Positions 7,373-15,941 of a stretch of 37,484 nt of DNA are shown here, piece after piece. Numbering within the stretch: the stretch's first letter is position 1; the number at the start of each line of letters is the position of its first letter. The stretch lies in NCBI GenBank assembly GCA_947089145.1, contig CAMUJH010000039.1:1-37484 (forward strand). The letters run 5' to 3'. A program made the translations under genes and the position numbers. The notes under the pieces were generated by a model. That model was not told where the DNA came from and did not search any database. It worked only from the letters and a program-made list of their open reading frames with translations. This stretch comes from an uncultured Hungatella sp. (lineage in GTDB: Bacteria; Bacillota; Clostridia; Lachnospirales; Lachnospiraceae).

Positions 7373-10300
7373 ATGGTCATAGAAAAGGGGGACTGCTTCC
7401 CCGGCGATTTTCACATAGAAAACGGCGTCCTTAAATCTTACACTGGCAGAGACGAGTTTATCACAGTGCCCAAACATATCCATACCATCGGCAAAGGCGC
7501 CTTTAAAGCCTGCGTGTCTTTAAAAAAGGTGATCCTGCCGTCCGGACTTTCCCGCATTCTGTCAGAAGCCTTCAAGGGCTGCCGCAGGCTGGAAGAAGTC
7601 GAAATTCCAGCCGGCGTCTCCTATGTGGGAGATTATGCATTCCACCGCTGCCACAGCCTGAAATCCATCTCCCTTCCTGTCTCAGTGACAGATCTGGGGG
7701 ACTGTGTGTTTCTCTACTGTGACAGCCTTACCCGCATTTCCATGCCTGGGGTAACGCATCTGGGAAGGCAGGTTTTTGTCAATGATGTGCTGCTGAAGGA
7801 ACTGGAACTCAGCCCTGATCTGAAAGAGGAGTGCATCTGCGACGTCTTCACCGGATGTAGCAGAATTACAGATTTTTCCTTTCCAGGCGGCCAAAGGATT
7901 GTGATTCCGAACGCAGTGGAGGCAGTGGCCGGCAATCTGGAAATTCCCTCCTTAGTCCGATCCATTGCGGTTGATATTCTGCGGATGATGGAACTGGACA
8001 AAAGATGCCTGGTAAAATTCCTTACCAACTTAAAACATGTGGAGATTCCTGAGGGGATTGAAAAAATCGGAAAGAGCTGCTTTTTTGATAAAAGGGGAAT
8101 CATTTCCGTCACATTCCCAGCCTCCCTTCAAGAGATTGAAAGCCGGGCTTTCCGCAACTGCATCAGCCTGGAAAAAATCTCTTTTCATGAAAACCATGTG
8201 CGGATTCATGACGATGCCTTTAAAAACTGCAGCTCTTTAAAAGAAGTCCTTACTTCCCATAACGTTTCCTATATTCTTGAGGGCATTTCCGGGCTTTCTG
8301 GAGAATCCATCCCGTCGCTGGTCAGAACCGTCCATAGGCAGGTTTTGGGAAATTTCCGTCTTAGCGGTTCGATTCTCCTGAAATATCTTGGCAGCGAGTC
8401 AAGGGTTGTAGTTCCCTGGGGCGTCACTTCTATTGCAGAGAATGCGTTTGCAGGAAATGAAGCTATTGACCGGGTAATCCTGCCGGATTCTTTGCTGGAA
8501 GTGGGCGCCGGGGCATTTAGGAACTGCCTGCTTTTGCAGACCATAGAACTTCCCGGGAAATTAAAGCGGTTAGGAGAAGGGGCATTTGAAAACTGCGTAA
8601 AGCTTCTTCGCATAACGCTGCCTGAACAGATAGCCCGGATTGAGGCTAAAACCTTTAAACACTGCCATGGGTTAAGGGAAGTTTCTTTCGGAAGATACGT
8701 CCAGGCAATCGGTGAGCAGGCTTTTTACGGATGCAGGGCCCTAAAGGGGATCTTTTTTCCTGACAGCCTTGTTTCTATCGGCGAAATGGCCTTTTATAGG
8801 TGCAAAGCCTTAAAGGGGCTCAACCTTCTGCCTGGGATCGCCTCTGTCGGAAACCTGGCTTTTGCACAAAGCGGCATCAAAAAAGCCTATATCAGCGGAA
8901 GCTGCAAAGCCTATGGCGCAGACATTTTTTTCGGCTGTCTCTCCCTTAGCAGGCTTGTTTTGAGAACGGGAGTCCGCCATATTCCGGATAAACTGGCCTA
9001 TGGCTGTACTGCCCTAAAGCAGGTAACGGTTCCTGATACGCTGGAATCTGCGGGAAAACACCCATGGGAACATACCCCGTTTCTGAAAAGCTGGATTAAA
9101 AATCAGACAGAGAATAACGAAGATGGAGAAACTGCCTTTGTGTTCTGGGACGGGCGGGATCTGAAAGGTGACATTCATCTCTCATCACATATTCGGATCG
9201 TAGCAGGAGGCGCGTTTTATGGAAACGCCGCCATTACATCGATCCATTTTCCTGACAGCATTACATGGATTGGCCCTGCTGCGTTAAAGGGCTGCTCATC
9301 TCTGCGCCAGGTAATCTGGCCCGCAGCAGCAGAGACTGCTGAGTCAGAAGTTTTCTCCGGCTGTACTGCCCTGGAATCCGTCCGGCTTGGGAACGCTTCG
9401 CTTTCTCCCTGCATTTCATGGAAGTTTATAAAAGAGCGGGCTTTTTACAACTGCCGGAAGCTCTGCTGTATTTCATTGGAAAATACACTGGCCGTTGGAA
9501 AAGAGGCCTTCTACAGATGCAGTTCCTACGCGCCGGGAACAGCGGATTTGCTGCGCTATGCAGGGGAAGGCGCTTTTGAAAAAACAGCATTGTTTGACAA
9601 GGCTTCCTCCTTCTATGTTCTTGGTGCAGTAATCGTGTCTGGCTCTCACTGTACAGGCGAAATACATGTGCCAGAGGGAATCGCAGCTATTGCGCCATTT
9701 GCATTTTCCGGTAACCGCCGGATCACGAAGCTGTTTCTTCCTGACCATCTTCGCTCCATTGGGGAAGGCGCTTTCTGGGGCTGCAGCAGCCTAACAGATA
9801 TACGGTTTCCTTCATCTCCATGCGCCATAGGCCCCCGTTCTTTTGAAAAATGCATAAGCCTTTCAAGTATATGCTTTCACGGAGATTTTGCAGGGCCTGC
9901 TGCCTTTGCCTACTGCACATCTCTGAAAAAAGCGGAAATCTACGGACTTCATACCTTGGAAGCCCGCCTGTTTGAAGGCTGCTCCAGCCTGGAAGCATGC
10001 ATGTGCAGGCAGATTGCTGTTATTGGGCCATACTGTTTCAGCGGCTGCGTCAAATTAAGGCATTATGATTTTCCCCAGGCCCAGGAAATAGGAAGTTATG
10101 CCTTTCAGAATTGTGATTCTCTGCGGCAAATAAAGCTTGCAGGCAGCGTTCTGATCCATCCTCATGCTTTTGAGGACTGCGGGCGTCTGGAAAAAATATC
10201 CCTGGCAGAAAGCCAGGGGCAGGCAAGGCTTTATGAATACGCCTTTTCCGGCTGCACGGCTGTCAGTCAGGCAGTCTGCCAGGGACAGGTGTGGAACCTG

Positions 10301-11410
10301 CATGAATACAGAGATATTCTAAGGGAATCCATCCCTGAAATAGTCCGCCTGATTTTCCACAGCTGCTTCAGCTGCTTTGACATAGAGCACGAGGAAACCT
10401 TATACGGATACAGAGGAATGGGACATATTGTAACAATACCAAGGGGAATCCGGCGAATCGGGGCCGAGGTGTTTCGGGATGTCCTTATGCTGGAAGAGGT
10501 AAACATTCCCGACACTGTGGAATACATCGGAGCTAGGGCCTTTCACGGAACTGCCTGGATGAAAAAGCAGCAGAGCCTGTCGCCTCTGGTAACTGTTAAC
10601 CATATGCTTCTGGATGGCTCCTGCTGCGCGGGAGATGTCACTGTTCCAAGGGATATCCGGCTGGTATGCGGCTGGGCATTTGCGGGCGGAATAGGTATTG
10701 AAAGAATCCGCTTTCTGTCTGACCGGATAACTGTAGAGGCATATGCATTTCGGAACTGCATTTACCTGAAAGAACTTGTGTCCGGCGACGGCGCCTCGGT
10801 TATTTTTCAGGGAATCGCTGACAGGAAAAGAAACCTTCCTCCCCTGGCCATGCAGGCAGTTATGGAAATGCTTAACTGTTTTAAAACAGACGAACAAGAT
10901 GTCCTTGTGGAATGTACCGGCAATATTTCCCGTCTGCTGTTAGCTGACGGAATCCGCGCTGTCGGCGACAAGGTCTTTCAGGACGGAAATCTTTTGACGG
11001 AAATCACGTTTTCTCAGTCAGTTACCTCCATTGGGAACTGCTCTTTTGCCGGATGCAAATGGCTGAAGCAGGTAAAGCAGGCCTGGGGCGTTACCTCTAT
11101 TGGCCATAAGGCATTTTCCGGATGCGGGGTTTTGGAGAGAATCCAATTATCAGATGCGTTTTGCCATATGGAAGCCAGGGCCTTTGAGAACTGTACTTCT
11201 TTAAAAGAAATCCTTCTGCCTGAGGGATTGGAAGAGATTCCGGACAGGGCGTTTTTCCGGTGCCGCAGCCTGGAAAAAGTCCGCCTTCCGTCGACTCTGA
11301 AACGCATCGGCAAAGAGGCTTTTGCATATTGCAGGAATCTGGAAATGCCATTTGTACCGGACAGCGTATTGGTGGAGGACAGAGCGTTTGCGGGAATTTT
11401 ACAGGACTAA
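7373..11410 (+). CDS. Giant BspA-like leucine-rich repeat protein (LRR_5), apparently not secreted
   Basis: A 1345-residue protein built almost entirely of LRR_5/BspA-type units of about 23 residues (pattern: IGxxAFxxCxSLxxIxLPxxL). The start is the ATG with GGGAGG 6 bases upstream. It begins MVIEKGDCFPG, and I see no signal peptide, lipobox, LPXTG or membrane helix, unlike typical BspA surface proteins. The units are grouped into larger blocks. Several blocks open with a non-repeat linker (IPxLVR plus a hydrophobic helix), then a strand such as LLKYLG or TLYGYRG and a VxxPxxIxxIG entry repeat. Known LRR_5 proteins mostly bind proteins or glycans, and the role here is unknown. It sits between dus and an aldo/keto reductase gene, all on the plus strand. 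Confidence 0.9.
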   Translation: MVIEKGDCFPGDFHIENGVLKSYTGRDEFITVPKHIHTIGKGAFKACVSLKKVILPSGLSRILSEAFKGCRRLEEVEIPAGVSYVGDYAFHRCHSLKSISLPVSVTDLGDCVFLYCDSLTRISMPGVTHLGRQVFVNDVLLKELELSPDLKEECICDVFTGCSRITDFSFPGGQRIVIPNAVEAVAGNLEIPSLVRSIAVDILRMMELDKRCLVKFLTNLKHVEIPEGIEKIGKSCFFDKRGIISVTFPASLQEIESRAFRNCISLEKISFHENHVRIHDDAFKNCSSLKEVLTSHNVSYILEGISGLSGESIPSLVRTVHRQVLGNFRLSGSILLKYLGSESRVVVPWGVTSIAENAFAGNEAIDRVILPDSLLEVGAGAFRNCLLLQTIELPGKLKRLGEGAFENCVKLLRITLPEQIARIEAKTFKHCHGLREVSFGRYVQAIGEQAFYGCRALKGIFFPDSLVSIGEMAFYRCKALKGLNLLPGIASVGNLAFAQSGIKKAYISGSCKAYGADIFFGCLSLSRLVLRTGVRHIPDKLAYGCTALKQVTVPDTLESAGKHPWEHTPFLKSWIKNQTENNEDGETAFVFWDGRDLKGDIHLSSHIRIVAGGAFYGNAAITSIHFPDSITWIGPAALKGCSSLRQVIWPAAAETAESEVFSGCTALESVRLGNASLSPCISWKFIKERAFYNCRKLCCISLENTLAVGKEAFYRCSSYAPGTADLLRYAGEGAFEKTALFDKASSFYVLGAVIVSGSHCTGEIHVPEGIAAIAPFAFSGNRRITKLFLPDHLRSIGEGAFWGCSSLTDIRFPSSPCAIGPRSFEKCISLSSICFHGDFAGPAAFAYCTSLKKAEIYGLHTLEARLFEGCSSLEACMCRQIAVIGPYCFSGCVKLRHYDFPQAQEIGSYAFQNCDSLRQIKLAGSVLIHPHAFEDCGRLEKISLAESQGQARLYEYAFSGCTAVSQAVCQGQVWNLHEYRDILRESIPEIVRLIFHSCFSCFDIEHEETLYGYRGMGHIVTIPRGIRRIGAEVFRDVLMLEEVNIPDTVEYIGARAFHGTAWMKKQQSLSPLVTVNHMLLDGSCCAGDVTVPRDIRLVCGWAFAGGIGIERIRFLSDRITVEAYAFRNCIYLKELVSGDGASVIFQGIADRKRNLPPLAMQAVMEMLNCFKTDEQDVLVECTGNISRLLLADGIRAVGDKVFQDGNLLTEITFSQSVTSIGNCSFAGCKWLKQVKQAWGVTSIGHKAFSGCGVLERIQLSDAFCHMEARAFENCTSLKEILLPEGLEEIPDRAFFRCRSLEKVRLPSTLKRIGKEAFAYCRNLEMPFVPDSVLVEDRAFAGILQD

Positions 11411-11489
11411 TGCATTTGGGGGCAGTAAATCAGCCACAAAGGCAGGTGTGGGAGAAATTCCGAGAGTACATAAACTTTGGGAGGGATGT

Positions 11490-12560
11490 ATGCGGTACCG
11501 CAGGTTAGGCAGTACCGGATTGATGGTTTCGGAAATCAGTTTCGGCACCATTCCGGTACTTCAAGGCAGCGTTCCGGTTCTGCCGGACTATTTTAATCTT
11601 ACAGATCATGAGGCCGTGGCAGTGATGGATCATGCCTTTCGTCTTGGCTGTAATCTGTATGACACGGCGATTGTTCCGGAGTACGGAGATGCAGAGAAAA
11701 AACTGGGGAAATTTGCCGCTTCGATTAACCGGGAAAAGATCATTATTTCAGACAAAGCCCGTTTTTTTGACGGCAATGAGATGTATATGGCAGTCCTTGC
11801 ATCATGCGAAAATCTTGGCACCTGGCCGGATATCTATTTTGTCCATCAGGCAGATCCTGCCCATGAAGAAGAGATATTTGGAAAAGGCGGAGCCCTGGAT
11901 GCGCTCTGCCAGCTGAAACAGGAAGGGCGGATTCATTTTGCCGGGCTTGCCTCCCACTATTATGACATTCTCCTTCGGGGGGCAGGGGATGGCCGGGTAG
12001 ATGTTCTCCAGGGCAGCGGAAATCTTCTGGAGCGGGGCATGCTGGACAGAATCCAACAGGAACCCTCTTTTCGCAGGAAAGGACTTTTTATAAATAAGGT
12101 TTTTGCAGCCGGAATGCTTCCCAGGTTTTTTCCAGTGGAAACATTGATTAAAACCGTTTTATCCTATCCCGTTTCCAGCGCCCTTATAGGAATCGGCTCC
12201 ATAGAGCAGGCAGACCAGGCTATGGGATGGGATACCTGGAATCCCAAAGTTTTTGTTCCAGACTTTGATCAGGTGGTGTCTGTTCTTGAAAAAGATTTCC
12301 TGCCCATTGCCTGTAACCGGTGTCAAAGGTGCCGCTGCCCTTACGGAACAGAAATTCATACGATTTTCAGACAGTATAATTATTATTATCTGGGAAAAGA
12401 TTACTGGGCCCTGCGCAAATTGAACATGGGCATTGAGCATAGCGCTTTCATGTGCAGAGCATGTACGGATATGCCGTGCATGTCCATGTGCCCGGCAAAG
12501 ATCAGGATTCCGGATATGATTGAACTGGCTGACAGGCTGGTAAATGCCCATTGCCCATAA
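11490..12560 (+). CDS. Aldo/keto reductase with C-terminal cysteine-cluster (ferredoxin-like) domain
   Basis: A 356-residue protein. The AKR barrel shows the family start MRYRRLGSTGLMVSEISFGT and the full catalytic tetrad: Asp58 (NLYDTA), Tyr65 (PEYGD), Lys89 (SDKAR) and His119 (FVHQAD). After about residue 270 there are two cysteine groups. One is Cys275/278/281/283 followed by Pro; the other is Cys322/325/330/334 followed by Pro. This is typical of AKRs with an added 4Fe-4S-type domain. The substrate is unknown. The start is the ATG 10 nt behind GGGAGGG. It follows the LRR gene by 79 bases, so the two may be co-transcribed. A perfect hairpin begins at its stop codon. Confidence 0.9.
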   Translation: MRYRRLGSTGLMVSEISFGTIPVLQGSVPVLPDYFNLTDHEAVAVMDHAFRLGCNLYDTAIVPEYGDAEKKLGKFAASINREKIIISDKARFFDGNEMYMAVLASCENLGTWPDIYFVHQADPAHEEEIFGKGGALDALCQLKQEGRIHFAGLASHYYDILLRGAGDGRVDVLQGSGNLLERGMLDRIQQEPSFRRKGLFINKVFAAGMLPRFFPVETLIKTVLSYPVSSALIGIGSIEQADQAMGWDTWNPKVFVPDFDQVVSVLEKDFLPIACNRCQRCRCPYGTEIHTIFRQYNYYYLGKDYWALRKLNMGIEHSAFMCRACTDMPCMSMCPAKIRIPDMIELADRLVNAHCP

Positions 12561-12596
12561 GGACATATTTCAAAAGACAGGCTGAAATATGTCCTT
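12559..12596. terminator. Convergent-gene hairpin terminator
   Basis: A 14-bp perfect inverted repeat, AAGGACATATTTCA / TGAAATATGTCCTT, with a 10-base loop starts within the stop codon of the reductase gene. It lies between that gene and the convergent nagB. The stem has T-rich sections but no long T-run follows, so it may act as a bidirectional terminator or mRNA end stabiliser. Confidence 0.6.
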
Positions 12597-12623
12597 AATG
12601 CAAGCATGATTTGTTGGCAAAGA

Positions 12624-13364
12624 CTAAACCCCGAATAACTTTTGGGCAGAGGCATCATTAAGAAACAGCCTCCAGTCCGGATGGGTTTTTAAAATAGTTG
12701 CAGGAATTGCAGGTGTGACCGGCTGGGTAACCGTATTGTAAACAGCCTCGGCCTTTACACTGTGGGGAACAGCAGAAACAATGTGGCGGCAGGCCATAAT
12801 CTGTTTTACGCACATGGTAACAGCCTGCTTCGGAACCTGTTCCAAGCCGGCAAACCAGCCCTCTCCCACCTGCTGCCTTTTGCAGCGCTCGTCTAAAGTT
12901 ACGATCTTGTATGCTTCTTTGGTGTCGAAATCCGCCGGAGGGTCATTAAATGCAATGTGGCCGTTTTCCCCGATTCCGATAACCCCCACATCCACAGGCG
13001 CTTTAAGCAGTTCCTTTGACACAGACTCTATATTAGCTTGTATGTCTCCTTCACCGTCTACGAAATGGGCTGCCTTTAAGGATACTTTGCTTACAAATCG
13101 CTCTTTTAAATATCTGCGGAAACTGGCCTTATGGCTTATGGGAAGCCCTACATACTCGTCCAGATGGAACATCTCAACCTGTTCCCAGGCAACATCCATT
13201 TTTACCAGAGCATCCAGAGTTTCAAACTGGGATGCGCCTGTGGAAAGGATCATGCGGGCATATCCCTGTCTTGAAACTGCCTGGGTCAAAAGCTGCGCAA
13301 TGGCAGCGGCGGCATGTTCTCCCAGTTCCTGGGGAGTGGGAGATATGTTAATCGTTATATTCAT
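12624..13364 (-). CDS. nagB: Glucosamine-6-phosphate deaminase
   Basis: A 246-residue cytoplasmic enzyme converting glucosamine-6-phosphate to fructose-6-phosphate and ammonia. Visible motifs are the phosphate loop LSTGASQFETL (residues about 40-50), the active-site FHLDEYVGL (Asp69/Glu70) and VGVIGIGENGHIAFNDP with the catalytic His (about 136). The length is near the usual 240-266. The canonical STGxTP loop is altered to STGASQF, and the C-terminal segment is short. An AAGGAGG lies at good spacing before the ATG. The gene follows nagA by 41 bases in the same operon, so the two give the last steps from N-acetylglucosamine-6-P to glycolysis. Confidence 0.95.
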   Translation of the reverse strand: MNITINISPTPQELGEHAAAAIAQLLTQAVSRQGYARMILSTGASQFETLDALVKMDVAWEQVEMFHLDEYVGLPISHKASFRRYLKERFVSKVSLKAAHFVDGEGDIQANIESVSKELLKAPVDVGVIGIGENGHIAFNDPPADFDTKEAYKIVTLDERCKRQQVGEGWFAGLEQVPKQAVTMCVKQIMACRHIVSAVPHSVKAEAVYNTVTQPVTPAIPATILKTHPDWRLFLNDASAQKLFGV

Positions 13365-13405
13365 AATTTTCCTCCTTTATTTGTACCTGTAAACGTTCTC
13401 GTTTG

Positions 13406-14593
13406 TCAAAACTGCCTGATGCCTGAAACATATACGGACAAGATTCGGATATCATCATCAAAAATCAGCAAGTCAGCGGATTTTCCCGGTTCAATGCTTC
13501 CATACCGGTCCTCCATGCCAAGAAACGCCGCCGGGTTGAGAGAAGCCATTTTTACTGCCTCCCAAACAGGAATCCCGGCCTTTTGAGTCATAACACGCAC
13601 CAGGCGATCCGTAGTAGCTACACTGCCGGCAAAGCTGTCAAAAGACGGCATGTTGGCAATGCCGTCCTGTATAATGACTGGCACGCCATGGGACATAGGG
13701 CCTAAAAGGGAGGGGCCGTCCGGCATATCCGCCCCCCGCATGCTGTCTGTTACCAAACAGATGCGTTCATGGTCTTTGCATTTAAGAATCAGTTTCAAAA
13801 GCTCCGGCGGAAGATGAATCCCATCTGCAATAATCTCTATATTCAGTCGTTCCAGCAGATATCCGGCTTCCACCAGCCCCAGTTTGCGGTGGCCGCGCTC
13901 CCGTACGATGGATGACATGGCAGAGTAAAAATGGGTAAGCTGAGTATATCCATGTTCCATGGCTTCCCCTGCCGTTTCAAGCCTGGCATTGCTGTGTCCC
14001 ATAGAAGCCAGAATCCCTCTTGCGTTTAACTCGTCCCCCAATTCCATGGATCCCGGCAGTTCAGGTGCCACTGACCATTTCACAATATCGCTTCCCCCCT
14101 GCTTCAGGATTTCCAGATAGTGCTCTCTTTTGGGAACGGCCAGATACTCCAAGGGCTGCGCGCCGGCTTGTTCCGCTGTAAAATAAGGGCCTTCCAAATG
14201 AATCCCAAGCAAATGGGGCATTTGTTCTAAAGTACGCTTCGCCTCTTTATAGGCATCGAAAAAGCAAAATAAATCTTCGTCGGAACAGGTAAGGGTAGTA
14301 GGGCATATGCCTGTGGTTCCATGTTTTAAGTGGGCGCGGGAAGCAGTTAAAATATCATCTGGTGATCCGTCCATAAAATCAGCGCCGCCGCCGCCGTGAC
14401 AGTGCGTATCAATAAATCCCGGAGACAAGTACATCCCTTTGCAGTCTATAACTTCTGCACAGCAGATCTCATGATCATCTCTAAATTCCCAGCCAACTGT
14501 TTCAATCACGCCGTCTCTGACTGAAACATTACATCCTTCCTTTACGCCGTCCGGCAAAACCGTGCGGGCATTTACAAAAATAATACGATCCAT
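13406..14593 (-). CDS. nagA: N-acetylglucosamine-6-phosphate deacetylase
   Basis: About 395 residues, amidohydrolase family. It removes acetate from GlcNAc-6-P to feed NagB. Motifs in order: GFIDTHCHGGGGADF (metal-binding HxH near residue 66), LLGIHLEGPYF (metal-binding Glu), SMGHSNA, LTHFYSAM (His) and LVTDSMRGADMPDG with the catalytic Asp. The C-terminus ends with the typical PGKSADLLIFDDD. GGAGGTGA precedes two close ATGs (14599 and 14593). Spacing favours the second, which I use. It is the first gene of nagA-nagB, has its own promoter (14626-14654), and is divergent from the LacI-type regulator. Confidence 0.95.
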   Translation of the reverse strand: MDRIIFVNARTVLPDGVKEGCNVSVRDGVIETVGWEFRDDHEICCAEVIDCKGMYLSPGFIDTHCHGGGGADFMDGSPDDILTASRAHLKHGTTGICPTTLTCSDEDLFCFFDAYKEAKRTLEQMPHLLGIHLEGPYFTAEQAGAQPLEYLAVPKREHYLEILKQGGSDIVKWSVAPELPGSMELGDELNARGILASMGHSNARLETAGEAMEHGYTQLTHFYSAMSSIVRERGHRKLGLVEAGYLLERLNIEIIADGIHLPPELLKLILKCKDHERICLVTDSMRGADMPDGPSLLGPMSHGVPVIIQDGIANMPSFDSFAGSVATTDRLVRVMTQKAGIPVWEAVKMASLNPAAFLGMEDRYGSIEPGKSADLLIFDDDIRILSVYVSGIRQF

Positions 14594-14625
14594 ATCCATT
14601 CACCTCCTTCAATTTCGTTTAGTTT

Positions 14626-14654
14626 AGGATAGAAGATAAAAAAGGAAAAGTCAA
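14626..14654 (-). promoter_or_regulatory. Promoter of nagA-nagB
   Basis: On the minus strand, TTGACT (14649-14654) and TATCCT (14626-14631) are separated by 17 bases, about 30 bases upstream of the nagA start. This is a good sigma-A type promoter that faces away from the regulator promoter in the same intergenic region. Confidence 0.6.
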
Positions 14655-14724
14655 GAGCATTTTGGCAAAAAGCACAAATATTATATTAAAATTCAAAGTA
14701 TAATTAGCGAAAATTTTTTTCGTA

Positions 14725-14782
14725 TTGACAGCCCAAAAGTTGATATTGTATAATATGCCTATGAGAAAACGTTTTCGAAAAC
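14725..14782 (+). promoter_or_regulatory. Promoter and overlapping LacI-type operator
   Basis: TTGACA (14725-14730) and TATAAT (14749-14754), 18 bases apart, form a near-consensus promoter for the regulator/TRAP operon. Just downstream, GAAAACGTTTTCGAAAAC (14765-14782) holds two overlapping perfect 12-bp palindromes made from three alternating half-sites, the style of LacI/CcpA-family operators. A further palindromic CGAAAA-TTT-TTTTCG (14708-14722) sits directly upstream of the -35. The layout suggests repression by the LacI protein at or just after the start of transcription, and possibly looping or control of the divergent nag promoter. CcpA (cre) is an alternative binder. Confidence 0.7.
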
Positions 14783-14831
14783 ATTTTAACTTATGCAAAA
14801 TATGAATAAGTAAAATGGCTGAAACAGATAG

Positions 14832-15926
14832 GTGGTGGCAGATATCGAAGTCAAGAAAGTAACTCTGAAAGATATTGCTCAGGTAAGCGGATATTCACTT
14901 GTCTCCGTCCACCGGGCAATGAACAATAAAGAAGGAGTAAGCAAGTCCGTCAGACAGGAGATTCTGAATGTTGCTGATCAGCTGGGATATACGACCAATT
15001 ATGTGGCTTCTGCTTTAAAGAGGCGGCAGGTAAATCTGGCGGTAGTGCTTCCTGAACCTGATGACGCCGGAAGATATTATTTCCGCTATATCTGGAAAGG
15101 GTGCCGGACCTATGAAGCCGAGGTTTCCGGATATAATATTAATGTCATGTCCTATTCCTTCCCAGCCCACGGAGCCACCAGCAGCAGTGAGCAGTTAGAG
15201 ATTTTAAAAAGGCTGTATGAGGAATGGGGAGAGCATTTGGACGGCCTCCTGACGGCGCCTGCTATTAACACTCCTCCGTTTCAGTGTCTGCTGGGACAGT
15301 TTTCCGCCAGAGGCACAGCCGTTGTGCTCATTGATAACGATCTGGAAGACTGCGGAAGGCTTTGCTGTATTGCTCCCAATGATATCTATACAGGACAGCT
15401 GGCAGCCGAGCTGATGGATATGGTTTTGAAGGGCAGGAAAGGCACGGTTCTTGTAGCTGCAGGAGATGAACTGTCTCCCTCCCACAAAATGAACGCCGTA
15501 GGCTTTGAGGCTTATTTTAAAGAGAATAATCCTGATATTACAGTAAGCTATGTCAGGGACCTGCAGAATCAGGAAGCCAACTTAAACCAGCTGCTTCAGT
15601 GCTTTCAGGAAAACCGCGATATCATAGCCACCTATTCTATAAGAGCCCAACACACTCTCCCTCTATGCAGGGCCATTATTCAGTCAGGGCGCCAGGGCGA
15701 ATTGTTTGCCGTAGGAAGCGATCTTTTTCCGGAAAGCGCGCAGATGCTTTATGATGGGATATTGAAGGCTATCATTTACAAGAACCCGTACGAAAAAGGC
15801 TATGTTGCATTTAAAACCCTGTTTGAATATTTGATTAAGGGTGCAGATCCTAAGGGAGGAGCCATCAGTGTTCCTATCTCCATTATTCTTCGGAATAATA
15901 TTCAGTTTTTTAAAGAGTTTATTTGA
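14832..15926 (+). CDS. LacI-family transcriptional regulator of the amino-sugar/TRAP locus
   Basis: A 364-residue regulator. The N-terminal LacI HTH (residues about 9-60) shows VTLKDIAQVSGYSLVSVHRAMN, followed by the hinge helix region NYVASALKRR. A periplasmic-binding-protein-like effector domain follows (residues about 65-330), e.g. NLAVVLP and FAVGSDLFPESAQMLYDGI. The start appears to be one of two adjacent GTG codons (14832/14835) with only a weak ribosome binding site; no in-frame ATG precedes the HTH. It leads the TRAP operon, with dctP starting 15 bases after its stop, and the operator at its promoter implies autoregulation. The effector is likely the transported sugar or a catabolite. 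Confidence 0.9.
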   Translation: MVADIEVKKVTLKDIAQVSGYSLVSVHRAMNNKEGVSKSVRQEILNVADQLGYTTNYVASALKRRQVNLAVVLPEPDDAGRYYFRYIWKGCRTYEAEVSGYNINVMSYSFPAHGATSSSEQLEILKRLYEEWGEHLDGLLTAPAINTPPFQCLLGQFSARGTAVVLIDNDLEDCGRLCCIAPNDIYTGQLAAELMDMVLKGRKGTVLVAAGDELSPSHKMNAVGFEAYFKENNPDITVSYVRDLQNQEANLNQLLQCFQENRDIIATYSIRAQHTLPLCRAIIQSGRQGELFAVGSDLFPESAQMLYDGILKAIIYKNPYEKGYVAFKTLFEYLIKGADPKGGAISVPISIILRNNIQFFKEFI

Positions 15927-15941
15927 CCAGGAGGAATCAAA

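Noticed and set aside
9646-11351. Several minus-strand ORFs of 70-165 codons under the LRR gene
   Set aside because: They are antisense shadows of the repetitive LRR coding sequence.
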